This document shows, piece after piece, positions 1 through 9,384 of a stretch of DNA of 60,511 nt. The position numbers were made by a program, and so were the translations under genes. Location of the stretch: assembly GCF_003053565.1 (NCBI RefSeq), contig NZ_QAXS01000015.1, positions 1 through 60,511 on the forward strand, given 5' to 3'. This DNA comes from Halanaerobium saccharolyticum. Its GTDB lineage: Bacteria; Bacillota; Halanaerobiia; Halanaerobiales; Halanaerobiaceae. How positions within the stretch are numbered: the stretch's first letter is position 1; each line of letters opens with the position of its first letter. The notes under the pieces are model-generated. The model ran no database searches. It was not told the DNA's origin and saw nothing but the letters and a program-made list of their open reading frames with translations.

Positions 1-34
1 TTTTCTTCTATATTTTCTGCCGCGTTTTTTATCA

Positions 35-75
35 GCGACATTTAATATCTTATCAACTCTGCCTCACTTTGTCAA
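35..75 (-). promoter_or_regulatory. Tandem rrn-type promoter P1
   Basis: Read on the minus strand, the -35 is TTGACA (70-75), the spacer is 17 bp and the -10 is TAAGAT (47-52). The sequence GTCGC (35-39) lies 8 bases past the -10, at the expected start point. A-rich sequence lies upstream of the -35. Transcription runs left out of the window. The same layout recurs three more times up to 465, which is typical of rRNA operon promoters; the rRNA genes themselves are not visible. Confidence 0.85.
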
Positions 76-236
76 GAACTTTTTAGAAAAACTTTTAAAA
101 AGATTTTTCTTTATTTTAAAGCTTTTTCTTTTCTCTTATATATAAAGAAGAGAAATATTTAAGCTTTAATTTGAAGTTCTTTCAACCTCCGATTTGAGAT
201 CAGTTTCGAACTCAAATTTTAGTGGAGATTATTTGT

Positions 237-277
237 GCGACGCTTATTATCTTATCAAGCTCTTTTAACTTTGTCAA
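237..277 (-). promoter_or_regulatory. Tandem rrn-type promoter P2
   Basis: The -35 is TTGACA (272-277), the spacer is 17 bp, the -10 is TAAGAT (249-254) and GTCGC sits at the start point (237-241). The element matches P1 base for base in the hexamers and start region, with a different spacer sequence. Confidence 0.85.
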
Positions 278-330
278 GAACTTTTTAAAATAATTTTGTC
301 GGCCGGAAAAATTGATAATTCAACTTTTCA

Positions 331-371
331 GCGACATACATTATCTTAACATCAATCCCCCTTTTTGTCAA
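331..371 (-). promoter_or_regulatory. Tandem rrn-type promoter P3
   Basis: The -35 is TTGACA (366-371), the spacer is 17 bp, the -10 is TAAGAT (343-348) and GTCGC sits at 331-335. It lies exactly 94 bp from both P2 and P4. Confidence 0.85.
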
Positions 372-424
372 GAGTTATAGAGGATTTTTTCGAAAAGATT
401 TCTGCAGCAAATATAATTATTGCT

Positions 425-465
425 GCAACGTTTAATATAGTAACATTAAATTAATATGGTGTCAA
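425..465 (-). promoter_or_regulatory. Tandem rrn-type promoter P4 (most upstream)
   Basis: The -35 is TTGACA (460-465), the spacer is 17 bp, the -10 is TACTAT (437-442) and the start region is GTTGC (425-429), a one-base variant of the other three. It lies directly downstream of the dacA terminator, so the array is separated from dacA transcription. Confidence 0.8.
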
Positions 466-492
466 GAAGTTTTTTGATAAAACTTCTATATT

Positions 493-542
493 CAAAAAAA
501 TCCCTCTATCCATTAATTAAACAATAATAATGAATAGAGGGA
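493..542 (-). terminator. Intrinsic terminator after dacA
   Basis: A 9-bp stem pairs TCCCTCTAT (501-509) with ATAGAGGGA (534-542), extended inside by CATTA/TAATG. On the minus strand it is followed by seven T residues (494-500). It ends dacA transcription about 80 bases past the stop codon. Confidence 0.88.
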
Positions 543-621
543 ATATAATCATTTGGTCTTTTTTAATATTTTAGATGTAGTCCTTAGATCTGTTAAACTA
601 TTACCGCTGTAAGTTAAAGTT

Positions 622-1773
622 CTAAGAAAGCAACCCCTGAGCAAAGCCAATTGCTTTTCTCCAAAGCCTAACAAAAATATTTGCACGCTCAATATCCTCG
701 ACTGCAACAACATCTACAGATTCAACAGCTTCTTCGCCGCGATAAACAGTCAATTTTCCAAGTACTCCACCTTTTTCTATTGGAGCAGCCAAAGAATCAT
801 CAACTTCAACTTCCTGCGAAATTTCCTGTTCTTTGCCTTTTTGCACCATAATATATAAATCTTCAGCTATTTCTCCTACAGCAGCCCTATCTGCAGACTC
901 TTCAACAGGAATATTTTGAATCTGATCACCTGCAGCAGCTATCTGTCTTTTAGAAAATGCATTAAAGCCATAATCAAGAAGCCTTGTTGTTGCCTCTTCT
1001 CTTTCATTTAGCGTATCTCCCTGCAGAACAACAGAAATAAGCCGGACATCACCTTTTTGAGCTGTTGAAGCAAGACAGAAACCAGCCTCCTGGGTATGTC
1101 CTGTTTTTAAACCATCCATACTTGGATATTTATTAATTAAACTATTGGTGTTAACTAACATTGCATCTCTGCCGGGAAGCTGAATTGTCTCAGTCCAGAT
1201 AGATGCCCACTCCAGGACCTGCGGATATTTAGCTAATTCCCTGGCCATAATCGAAATATCTCTTGCTGTAGAATAATGATTGGGATCAGGTAGACCAGTT
1301 GAATTAGCAAAATTTGTAGAGTCCATCCCCAGCTCTTCTGCTTTATCGTTCATCATAGCAATAAAGTTACTGTATGTACCAGCAATATACTCACCAACTG
1401 CAACACTGGCATCATTACCAGAAGCAATTGTTACCGCTTTAAGCAATTTTTCCAGCTTAACCTGGGTATTTGCGGCCAAAAAGATCTGAGATCCTCCCAT
1501 TGACTCTGCATAACGGCTAATAGTTACCTGGTCATCTAAAGAAATACTCCCCTCTTCTAGTTTTTCCATAGCTATTAAAAGAGGCATGATTTTAGTAATG
1601 CTTGCCGGTGGCAAAACTCGATCAGCATTTTTTTCAAATAAAACCTGGCCAGTTTCTGCCTCTAGCAAAATAGCAGATTCAGGTTCAATATCAAAAGCTA
1701 AAGTTGGTGTAATAAGTACAAAACTGAAAAATACTGTCATAATGATTGTGGAAATAATAAATTTCTTTTTCAT
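622..1773 (-). CDS. dacA: D-alanyl-D-alanine carboxypeptidase (PBP5/DacF family)
   Basis: A penicillin-binding serine peptidase (S11 family) that removes the terminal D-Ala from peptidoglycan pentapeptides outside the cytoplasmic membrane. The 383-residue product starts with a signal peptide (residues 1-27, cleaved near TLAFD). All three active-site motifs are present: SITK at 58-61, SGN at 118-120 and KTG at 223-225. The last 100 or so residues fit the PBP5 C-terminal beta domain. An AGGAGG ribosome site precedes the ATG. It starts 24 bases after mazG, probably in the same transcript, and a strong terminator follows. Whether it is a vegetative DacA or a DacF type cannot be decided from sequence alone. 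Confidence 0.93.
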   Translation of the reverse strand: MKKKFIISTIIMTVFFSFVLITPTLAFDIEPESAILLEAETGQVLFEKNADRVLPPASITKIMPLLIAMEKLEEGSISLDDQVTISRYAESMGGSQIFLAANTQVKLEKLLKAVTIASGNDASVAVGEYIAGTYSNFIAMMNDKAEELGMDSTNFANSTGLPDPNHYSTARDISIMARELAKYPQVLEWASIWTETIQLPGRDAMLVNTNSLINKYPSMDGLKTGHTQEAGFCLASTAQKGDVRLISVVLQGDTLNEREEATTRLLDYGFNAFSKRQIAAAGDQIQNIPVEESADRAAVGEIAEDLYIMVQKGKEQEISQEVEVDDSLAAPIEKGGVLGKLTVYRGEEAVESVDVVAVEDIERANIFVRLWRKAIGFAQGLLS

Positions 1774-1797
1774 TCTTTTAATCCTCCTGTATAATTT

Positions 1798-2643
1798 TTA
1801 TTCCTGATTTTTTGCCTGCTTCCAGAATTCATCTAATTCTTCTAAATTATAATCTTCAAACTCAGCTTTTTCAGCCATTATTTTTTCTTCTATAAATTTA
1901 AATCTGTTTTTAAACTTTAGAATAGTTTTAAGTAATGCAATTTCTGGATTGATTTCCTTAAAGCGGGCAAGATTAACTACAGCAAATAACAGATCCCCTA
2001 TTTCCTCCTCAAGGTTTTGCTGCTGAGCCTGATTTAAATTTTGATCGGCAAACAAGGTATTGTCCGGATTTGCTCCAATGATTTCTTTGCACTCACCCAG
2101 TTCTTCTTCGATTTTATCTAAAACAGGTTCCAATTCATCCCAATCAAAGCCCACTTCCGCAGCAATTTTTTGAATATCATAGGCCTGATTCAAAGCACTC
2201 TGCCCCTGATTAAATTTATCCATTAGAGAATTGAATTGACTGTTTTTCTCTTTCTCTTCCTTCTTAATCCGCTCCCAGTTCCTTAACACTTCTTCAGAAC
2301 CATCAACATCCACCTCAGCAAAAACATGAGGATGACGTCGAATAAGTTTTTCTCTTAAAACTCTTGCAACATCAGCTAAGTCAAAATCGTCTTTTTCATA
2401 TGCAATTTGAGATTCAAAAACAACCTGCAGCAGAAGATCTCCTAATTCCTCTTTAAATGCTTCAACATCATTTCGTTCCAGAGCCTCGACAACTTCATAG
2501 GCTTCTTCTATAATATTCTCTTTGATTGAATGATAATCCTGCTTTTTATCCCAGGGACAACCATCCGGGCCTCTTAAAACAGCCATAATCTCTATTAATT
2601 TATCTAACTCTTTTAAAATTGATTTCCTTTTTCTGACATCCAA
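1798..2643 (-). CDS. mazG: Nucleoside triphosphate pyrophosphohydrolase MazG
   Basis: Hydrolyses NTPs/dNTPs to NMP and pyrophosphate, a house-cleaning activity in the cytoplasm. The 281 residues hold two MazG domains. The first has GCPWD near residue 30 followed by the metal-binding EExxE series (EEAYEVVEALE) and a later ELGDLLLQVVFES segment. The second repeats the pattern with EEIGDLLFAVVNLAR near residues 215-229. The start is TTG, chosen because GAGGAGG lies eight bases upstream and no in-frame ATG is near. In many Firmicutes MazG follows a SpoVB-like flippase and Mfd, as here. Confidence 0.93.
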   Translation of the reverse strand: MDVRKRKSILKELDKLIEIMAVLRGPDGCPWDKKQDYHSIKENIIEEAYEVVEALERNDVEAFKEELGDLLLQVVFESQIAYEKDDFDLADVARVLREKLIRRHPHVFAEVDVDGSEEVLRNWERIKKEEKEKNSQFNSLMDKFNQGQSALNQAYDIQKIAAEVGFDWDELEPVLDKIEEELGECKEIIGANPDNTLFADQNLNQAQQQNLEEEIGDLLFAVVNLARFKEINPEIALLKTILKFKNRFKFIEEKIMAEKAEFEDYNLEELDEFWKQAKNQE

Positions 2644-2709
2644 GCTGTTACCTCCTCAAAAATTTAAGCTGGAACATATAAATTATATCATAAAATTATT
2701 AAAATAAAA

Positions 2710-4341
2710 TTAATCCTTTAGAAAACTCCATCTTTTTAACAAATTAGCCAGTTTTTCACCAAAAACAGGTATCACAGCTAAATCCTGATACTTAATTTCC
2801 TGCAGCAGTAATAAAACTACAAAGTAGAATAATGCTGCAGCAGCTACTGTTATGAAAGTAGTTATTTGATAGGCATAAGCTAAATTATTCATTTCCAATA
2901 AATTTTTGAGTAGATTATAAAATATTTTAACAAAAGCCCCCATCAAAAATACTGATGCAAATGGTTTTAAAATCATAGTTTTAACATTTATTATAAATCC
3001 ACTTTCTTTTTTTACATAATACAGGTTTAAAAAAGCAGCAATAGCAAAACCAATCGTAGTACCTAAGGCTGCACCACGAATTCCAATAGCTGGAACTGCG
3101 GTTAAAGTGTAATTGATAAACCCATTAAAGACTGCTCCAACCATTAAGTTTCGAGCTGGAATTGATGTTTTCCCAATTCCATTTAAAATCCCTGTACTTG
3201 TCTGCTGTAGAGCAATAAAGAATACACCCCAGGCTACAAAACGAAGTGGGACAGCGGCTCCTGGTTCTGCAAAAATAATCTCAGTCAGAGGCTCTGCCAG
3301 CAAAAACAATCCGGCTGCAGCAGGTAATGAAATTAAAACAGTTAATCTTAAAGCTGTCTGCGTACGATAATTAATTAACTTTTCCTTCCCCAGAGTAAAA
3401 GCTTCAGCAATAGAAGGAACCAGGCTTGCTGATAAAGAAACAGTAATAATTGTCGGGAAATTGACCAGCGGCATTGCTACAGCAGAAAACATTCCATATA
3501 AAGCTGTTGCCTCCCTAACCATATAGCCTGCTGCCTGGAGCCGATTGGGTACAAAAACTAGATCAACAAGACTCATTAATGGCATAACCAGTGCCCCCAG
3601 GGTGATCGGTACTCCTAAAGAAACAATCCTTCTTACAACACTTTTGGTGCTCAATTCTATTGAATCATATCCACCATCTAAAAAGCTAAATATTTTTTCT
3701 TTTCTTTTAGCATAAATATATAATAGAATTAATAAACCACCCAGCGCACCACTCACAGCCCCAAAACTTGCTCCAGCTGCAGCATAGTCCAGGCCGTAGG
3801 GAACTAAAAACACAACCAGGCCAACCATTGTAAACATTCTGATGAACTGCTCTAAAATTTGTGACTTGGCAGTCGGAACCATATCCTGCAGTCCCTGAAA
3901 AAAACCGCGGTAAGAAGCCATAATTGAAACTACAAATATTGCAGGAGAAATTGCAAGAACTGCATAATATGAACGGGGATCAAGAGAAAGAAATGAAATT
4001 AGTGGTTTAGCAGCTAAAGCCATAATAATTGAAACTATTAACCCCACTAAAAAGCTCATTTTTCTGGCAACTTTAAATATTTTATAGGCCTCTTTTTTCT
4101 TATCTGCTGCAATTTTATCAGCAATTAGCTTAGCAAGTGCTACTGGGATACCGGATCGTGAAACAACCAGTAAAACAGTATAAATTGGATAGGCCATCTG
4201 ATAAAGCCCCATTCCTTCTGCTCCAATTATTCTGGTTAAAATTACCCGATAACCAAAACCCATTACTCTGGCAGCAAGACCAGCAGCAGTTAAAATTGCT
4301 GCTCCTTTTATAAAACTTCCCCGTTCTTTATTATCCGACAT
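2710..4341 (-). CDS. SpoVB/MurJ-like lipid flippase (polysaccharide biosynthesis family)
   Basis: A multi-pass membrane protein of the MOP superfamily, about 14 hydrophobic segments over some 543 residues. Relatives flip lipid-linked precursors: SpoVB-type proteins for spore or envelope polysaccharide, MurJ for lipid II. The N-terminal FIKGAAILTAAGLAARVMGF and the RIIGAEGMGLYQMAYPIY region are typical of the SpoVB group. The ATG at 4341 is preferred over an upstream in-frame GTG because AGGGTG lies six bases before it. It lies 45 bases after mfd. The substrate cannot be told from sequence. Confidence 0.85.
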   Translation of the reverse strand: MSDNKERGSFIKGAAILTAAGLAARVMGFGYRVILTRIIGAEGMGLYQMAYPIYTVLLVVSRSGIPVALAKLIADKIAADKKKEAYKIFKVARKMSFLVGLIVSIIMALAAKPLISFLSLDPRSYYAVLAISPAIFVVSIMASYRGFFQGLQDMVPTAKSQILEQFIRMFTMVGLVVFLVPYGLDYAAAGASFGAVSGALGGLLILLYIYAKRKEKIFSFLDGGYDSIELSTKSVVRRIVSLGVPITLGALVMPLMSLVDLVFVPNRLQAAGYMVREATALYGMFSAVAMPLVNFPTIITVSLSASLVPSIAEAFTLGKEKLINYRTQTALRLTVLISLPAAAGLFLLAEPLTEIIFAEPGAAVPLRFVAWGVFFIALQQTSTGILNGIGKTSIPARNLMVGAVFNGFINYTLTAVPAIGIRGAALGTTIGFAIAAFLNLYYVKKESGFIINVKTMILKPFASVFLMGAFVKIFYNLLKNLLEMNNLAYAYQITTFITVAAAALFYFVVLLLLQEIKYQDLAVIPVFGEKLANLLKRWSFLKD

Positions 4342-4395
4342 TTTTTCCACCCTTTTGACTTTCTATTTTAACAGCATTATCATCTATATTTAAAA

Positions 4396-7300
4396 CTAAA
4401 TATTTTTTAAATCTTTTAGCATTTTTAATAATTGTTTATCAATATTTTCTGGATCATCAATTTTAATCAATAACTGTGGCTTTTTTGCAGATTTAATTTT
4501 GATTTTTCTTCTGTATTTTTTGCTGAATTCAACTAATTTACTTCCATCCACCAGATCGGAACTGACAAACTGGCATCTAATTTTACCACCATCATCTTTA
4601 ATTGAGTCCATATTCAATTCAGCCGCAATAAATTTCAAGCGGGCTGTATTAACCAGGCGCACCACTTCTACAGGCGGCTCTCCAAATCTATCAATTAGTT
4701 CATCTATAGTATCTAAAGCGTCAGCTTCATTTTCTATAGATTTAATTTTCTTATAGATTTCAATTTTTCTGGCCTCATATTTAATATAATCATCTGGAAT
4801 ATAGGCATCTAAATTAAGATCAATTTCTACCTCAATTTTATTCTGATCCTTTTTACCCTTAAGTTCTTCTATTGTTCCTTCTAATAATTTAGTATATAAA
4901 GAAAATCCAACGGCTGCAATATGTCCGCTCTGCTCAGGACCTAATAAATTACCGGCACCCCTAATTTCTAAATCACGCATTGCAATTTTAAAACCAGAGC
5001 CCAGAGAAGAAAATTCTTTAATTGCTTCCAGCCTTTTTTCAGCAACTTCGGGTAAAATCCTATCTCGCTCGTAAAGTAGATAAGCATAAGCAATTCGGTT
5101 GGTACGACCAACGCGCCCCCTAAGCTGATACAGCTGGGATAACCCCATCTTGTCTGCATGGTTAATAATAATTGTATTTACATTTGGAATATCCAGTCCT
5201 GTTTCAATTATCGTTGTGCAGACTAAGATATCAAACTTATGATGATAGAAGTCATACATTATTTTTTCCAGTCGTTTTTCATTCATTTGTCCGTGAGCAA
5301 CTGCAATTTTAGCCTCCGGCATTAGTTTTTGAAGTTTACCTGCAGTCTGCTCAATATCCTTAACTCGATTATGGACAAAATAAATCTGACCTTGTCGAGC
5401 TAATTCTCTTCTAATTGCACTGGCAATCAATTCTTTGTTATATTCTTTAATAAAAGTCCTAATTGGATATCGGTTTTCAGGAGGAGTTTCAATCAAACTC
5501 ATATCGCGAACTCCAACCAAAGCCATATGCAGAGTTCTGGGAATTGGAGTCGCAGTTAAAGTTAATACATCAACATTTCTTTTAAGATCTTTCAACTTCT
5601 CTTTATGAGTAACTCCAAAACGCTGTTCTTCATCAATGATTAATAAACCAAGATCATCAAAAATAACATCCTTAGATAAAAGCCGATGAGTCCCAATTAA
5701 GATATCTATTTCGCCTTTAATTAATTTTTTTAGTGTCTTCCTCTGTTCAGCAGTAGTACTAAATCTACTTAACATCCCAATCCGAACCGGAAATTCTTCA
5801 ATTCTCTCTGCAAAAGTATTATAATGCTGCTGAGCAAGTATAGTTGTTGGAACTAAAACTGCAGTCTGTTTGCTGTCAAGGGCCGCTTTAAATGCAGCTC
5901 GAATAGCAACTTCAGTTTTTCCATAACCGACATCACCACAGAGTAATCTATCCATCGGTTTTTTTGATTCCATATCTGCTTTAACATCTTCAATCGCATC
6001 TTTTTGATCAGGAGTTTCTTCAAAAGGAAAAGAGTCTTCAAACTCCTGCTGCCAGACATCATCTTCCGAAAACTGATAGCCGGTCAGAGTTTCTCGTTCA
6101 GCGTAAAGTTCTAATAAACCTACGGCCATTTCTTCAACAGATTTTTGAACCTTTTCTTTTACCTTTTTCCAGTCACTGCTGCCCAGTTTATAAAGTTTAG
6201 GGTTACCGGCATCTGAACCTATATACTTTTGTACAAGATGTATTTTTTCAGTTGGAACATAGAGCTTATCTTCTCCAGCATATTTAAGGACAAGATAATC
6301 TTTGTGCTGCCCCTGGATTTCTAAAGTTTTTACACCTAAATATTTACCAATACCGTGATTCTCGTGGACAACATAGTCGCCAGCTTTTAAATCATTGATA
6401 CTGGAAATCTCTACTCCATCTTCAAAGTCCCCGATCTTTCTTTTTCTTTTCTGTTCATTTCCAAAAACCTCTTTATCACTGAAAACAGCGAGCTTGATAT
6501 CATCAAAAACAAAACCTTCGGCCAGACTATCAGGAAAAATAACAATTCTACTTTGATCAAAATTTTCTCCAACTACCAGATTCTTTTCTTCCAAAAACAT
6601 TTTAACTCTTCTTTTCTTACTGGCTGAGTTGAGTGTAATTGCAATTCGATACTTTTTCTGCAGAAGATCAATTAATTTTTCGCTAAAAAGTTCAAGTTGA
6701 CCATGAAAAGGTTCTAAAGAAGATGTATCAAAATGAATATCATTTTCGGCAACCTTCCGTTCTTCAAATTCGGAATTAATATCAACTACTCGATTTTTAG
6801 TTATTTCTTTTTCAAATTCATTCTCAGAAATAAAATTATCAAGATACTCAGGAAAAACCATACCCTGCTCTAAAAGACGAGTGTGGGTCTCTATGATTTC
6901 CTGATAATATTCATGAGTAAGCTGGGTAATTTTATTTGGACGGACAGCAAAAATCATACTATCTTCTAAATAGTCAAAAAAACTGGCAGTCTCTTCATAA
7001 TAAAAAGGCAAAAACTGTTCAAATCCGGGGAAGCGGTGTTTTTCTCGCAGATCTTCCAGCATCTTTTTTGCTTTATCTCTTAAATAAGAAGCTTCTTCCG
7101 GATAATTATTCTCCGCCAGCCGTGCTACAGCTTTAGAATATGCTGTCTCCAGTCTGGGACAGGCCCTATCGACAACTTCTTCGTCAATAACAAGATTAGC
7201 AAATGGTGGAATTGTGATTTCTGCAACCTCTTTTTTAGAGCGCTGGGCAGTTAAATCAATTTTTCTTATTGAATCAACCTCATCACCAAAAAGTTCAATT

Positions 7301-7884
7301 CTAAAAGGCTGCTCATCTAAAAGAGTAAAGACATCAATGATTCCACCCCGAATGCTGTATTGACCAGGGGCTTCCACCATTTCCTCCCTTTTATAACCTA
7401 AAGCAAAGAGCCTCTGTCTTAAACTTTCAATATTAATTTCACTACCACTTTTAATATTTATACTTTTTTGCTGATAAATCATTTTTGGAGGTAATTTTTT
7501 TAAAACTGCAGCCGGAGTAGTTAAAATAATTTTCTTTTTCTGACCAATTGGGAAAACTAGCTCGGTGAGCACCTTTGTCCGTTCACTCATAGTAGTTAGA
7601 TCTGGCATCAACTGCTCATGGGGAAGAATTTCCTCTTCTGGAAAAACTAAAAATTCATCTTTTCCAATCAAACGGATTAAATCTTCCTGCATCTGCTGCA
7701 GATAATAATTATCTGGCAAAAAGAAAACTAAGTCCTTTTCTGCTTTTTTTAGAAAATTAACTGCAAAATAGGAAATTCTACTGCCACTTAAACCGCTAAT
7801 AGACTGGGCAGAAGTATTTATATTTTTCGCAATTTTTTTAAATTTTTGATTTTCTAGTAATAAATCTTTGAAATTCATCTGCAT
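4396..7884 (-). CDS. mfd: Transcription-repair coupling factor Mfd
   Basis: A DNA translocase that removes RNA polymerase stalled at lesions and recruits UvrAB. At 1162 residues it is full length. The N-terminal third contains the UvrB-like region (QYSIRGGIIDVF). The CarD-like RNA-polymerase-interacting domain includes DYVVHENHGIGKYLG near residue 505. The SF2 helicase core has Walker A GDVGYGKTE near residue 650, DEEQ near 750 and a QLRGRVGR motif VI. The C-terminal TRCF domain follows. A GGAG ribosome site precedes the ATG; a second ATG two codons later is possible. Confidence 0.96.
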   Translation of the reverse strand: MQMNFKDLLLENQKFKKIAKNINTSAQSISGLSGSRISYFAVNFLKKAEKDLVFFLPDNYYLQQMQEDLIRLIGKDEFLVFPEEEILPHEQLMPDLTTMSERTKVLTELVFPIGQKKKIILTTPAAVLKKLPPKMIYQQKSINIKSGSEINIESLRQRLFALGYKREEMVEAPGQYSIRGGIIDVFTLLDEQPFRIELFGDEVDSIRKIDLTAQRSKKEVAEITIPPFANLVIDEEVVDRACPRLETAYSKAVARLAENNYPEEASYLRDKAKKMLEDLREKHRFPGFEQFLPFYYEETASFFDYLEDSMIFAVRPNKITQLTHEYYQEIIETHTRLLEQGMVFPEYLDNFISENEFEKEITKNRVVDINSEFEERKVAENDIHFDTSSLEPFHGQLELFSEKLIDLLQKKYRIAITLNSASKKRRVKMFLEEKNLVVGENFDQSRIVIFPDSLAEGFVFDDIKLAVFSDKEVFGNEQKRKRKIGDFEDGVEISSINDLKAGDYVVHENHGIGKYLGVKTLEIQGQHKDYLVLKYAGEDKLYVPTEKIHLVQKYIGSDAGNPKLYKLGSSDWKKVKEKVQKSVEEMAVGLLELYAERETLTGYQFSEDDVWQQEFEDSFPFEETPDQKDAIEDVKADMESKKPMDRLLCGDVGYGKTEVAIRAAFKAALDSKQTAVLVPTTILAQQHYNTFAERIEEFPVRIGMLSRFSTTAEQRKTLKKLIKGEIDILIGTHRLLSKDVIFDDLGLLIIDEEQRFGVTHKEKLKDLKRNVDVLTLTATPIPRTLHMALVGVRDMSLIETPPENRYPIRTFIKEYNKELIASAIRRELARQGQIYFVHNRVKDIEQTAGKLQKLMPEAKIAVAHGQMNEKRLEKIMYDFYHHKFDILVCTTIIETGLDIPNVNTIIINHADKMGLSQLYQLRGRVGRTNRIAYAYLLYERDRILPEVAEKRLEAIKEFSSLGSGFKIAMRDLEIRGAGNLLGPEQSGHIAAVGFSLYTKLLEGTIEELKGKKDQNKIEVEIDLNLDAYIPDDYIKYEARKIEIYKKIKSIENEADALDTIDELIDRFGEPPVEVVRLVNTARLKFIAAELNMDSIKDDGGKIRCQFVSSDLVDGSKLVEFSKKYRRKIKIKSAKKPQLLIKIDDPENIDKQLLKMLKDLKNI

Positions 7885-7970
7885 ACTGCTCCTTAAACAA
7901 AAACCTTTTATTTCTACATATATTTCTTAATTTTATACTTTTATACATTTAACTCAAAAATGGCAAAATA

Positions 7971-7993
7971 GCCCCTACATAAAATGTACGGGC
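7971..7993 (-). terminator. Hairpin after pth, possible weak terminator
   Basis: GCCCCTACAT (7971-7980) pairs with ATGTACGGGC (7984-7993) with one mismatch. On the minus strand the stem is followed only by TATTTTGCC, so termination would be partial. It may reduce pth read-through into mfd. Confidence 0.45.
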
Positions 7994-7996
7994 TTG

Positions 7997-8554
7997 TTAT
8001 CCATTATATTTATTCATTGCTTTCATTATATCTTCTTTTAACATCAATTCAACTGCTGAAGCAGCATCAGCTACAACTTTTTTTGAGATATCCTCTTCTT
8101 CGCCTGCAAAAGTAGTCAGGACAAAATCAGGTACCGGAATATTTTCCGGCGGTCTACCAATGCCAATTTTTAATCTATTAAACTCATCTGTGCTCAAATT
8201 ATTAATAATTGATTTAATTCCATTATGACCACCACTGCCGCCATTCTGCTTAAATCTCATCTTTCCTAAATCAAGATCTAAATCATCATGAATAACAAGC
8301 AGATCTTCAGCTTCTATCTCAAAATAGTCAAGCAGCCTATATATTGGCTGACCACTTTTATTCATATATTTCATTGGTTGAAAAAGAATAACTTTTTCTC
8401 CACCTAAAAAGAAATCGCCAACAAGGCCATCGAACTTATAACTGCTCTTAACTTTAAATCTGTCTGCCAATTCTGAAATAACCATAAATCCTATATTATG
8501 TCTGGTTTTCGCATATTTTTCACCAGGATTTCCAAGACCAGCAATTACTTTCAA
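7997..8554 (-). CDS. pth: Peptidyl-tRNA hydrolase
   Basis: Releases peptides from prematurely dissociated peptidyl-tRNA. The 185-residue length is normal for the bacterial Pth family. It begins with the family signature GLGNPGEKYAKTRHNIGF, holding Asn9 and the catalytic His19, and continues with HDDLDL at 89-94 and GGSGGHNGIKSI near 105. The start codon is TTG with GGAGG eight bases upstream. It lies between rplY and mfd, a common Firmicutes order (prs-ctc-pth-mfd). Confidence 0.96.
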   Translation of the reverse strand: MKVIAGLGNPGEKYAKTRHNIGFMVISELADRFKVKSSYKFDGLVGDFFLGGEKVILFQPMKYMNKSGQPIYRLLDYFEIEAEDLLVIHDDLDLDLGKMRFKQNGGSGGHNGIKSIINNLSTDEFNRLKIGIGRPPENIPVPDFVLTTFAGEEEDISKKVVADAASAVELMLKEDIMKAMNKYNG

Positions 8555-8573
8555 ACTTTAAACCTCCAATAAT

Positions 8574-8609
8574 AAATTGAAGCGCAGCTGACTAAGCCGC
8601 GCCCAATTT
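8574..8609 (-). other. Hairpin between rplY and pth
   Basis: AAATTG and GCGC (8574-8584) pair with GCGC and CAATTT (8598-8609) to give a broken stem of about 12 pairs with a short loop. No T run follows on the minus strand, so it is more likely an mRNA processing or stability element, or a weak attenuator, than a terminator. Confidence 0.4.
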
Positions 8610-8620
8610 CTTTACTAAAA

Positions 8621-9295
8621 TTATTCCTGTGGTTCTTCCTCTTCTTCTGCTTCTTCGCCTTCTTCTTCCTCTTCTTCGCCAATAACTTCTGGCTCTAAGA
8701 ATTCCTCTTCCTCTTCTTCTACCTCTTCTTCGATAAGTTCAGTAGGAGTAACAACAGTTACAATAACTTCGTCACTGTCAGTTACAAGGTCAATTCCTTC
8801 AGGAAGATCCAGGTCAACAACAGATAAAGACTGTCCAACCTCAAGTTCAGAAATGTCAATAGTAATTTCTTCTGGAATTTCAGCAGGTAATGCATCAATT
8901 TCAATTTCGCGTAATAACTGCTGTAATACTCCACCGTCACGAACACCAACAGCTTCTCCTTCTAAATGCATTGGTACAGAAACAGTGATCTTTTCGTCCA
9001 TAGAAATAAACTGAAAATCTACATGCAGCAGATTTTGCTTAATAACATCTTTCTGATAATCTTTAATGATTACAACCGCTTCATCCTCTTCTCCATCTTC
9101 TCCGACAAAAGTCAGATCAAAGATAGCATTAGAATGGAGAAGCTTTTCAATATCCAGTGGATCTACTTTAATAGATCTTGGTTCATTTCCTCTTCCATAA
9201 ACAACACCTGGGATAAGTCCGTTTCTTCTTATTTTACGGGCTACTCCCTTTCCAGTTTCAGTCCTTAGTTCAGCTTCAATAGAATGTCTCTCCAT
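8621..9295 (-). CDS. rplY: 50S ribosomal protein L25 (Ctc form)
   Basis: Binds loop E of 5S rRNA in the large subunit; the long two-domain form is the Ctc general-stress type of Firmicutes. Residues 1-95 form the L25 domain (GKGVARKIRRNGLIPGVVYG), and residues 96-185 form the TL5/Ctc C-terminal beta domain. The last 40 or so residues are almost entirely Glu, longer and more acidic than in most Ctc proteins. It has its own promoter at 9385-9413 and an ATG with GGAGAGG upstream. Confidence 0.95.
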   Translation of the reverse strand: MERHSIEAELRTETGKGVARKIRRNGLIPGVVYGRGNEPRSIKVDPLDIEKLLHSNAIFDLTFVGEDGEEDEAVVIIKDYQKDVIKQNLLHVDFQFISMDEKITVSVPMHLEGEAVGVRDGGVLQQLLREIEIDALPAEIPEEITIDISELEVGQSLSVVDLDLPEGIDLVTDSDEVIVTVVTPTELIEEEVEEEEEEFLEPEVIGEEEEEEGEEAEEEEEPQE

Positions 9296-9384
9296 GACTA
9301 TCCTCTCCTTGCATAAATTAAATTTTAAGCCAGATTAACTGCTTATACTGGCAGGTCTGCGTTAAATAAGACATAACAAATTTT

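Noticed and set aside
8966-9268. Plus-strand reading frame opposite rplY, and similar frames opposite other genes (for example 1280-1489, 14676-14969, 33284-33616)
   Set aside because: They lie antisense inside well-identified genes, lack ribosome sites and show no protein-like composition.
9296-9380. L25 leader mimicking 5S rRNA loop E for autoregulation
   Set aside because: A small hairpin exists in the leader, but no loop-E pattern could be shown by eye.
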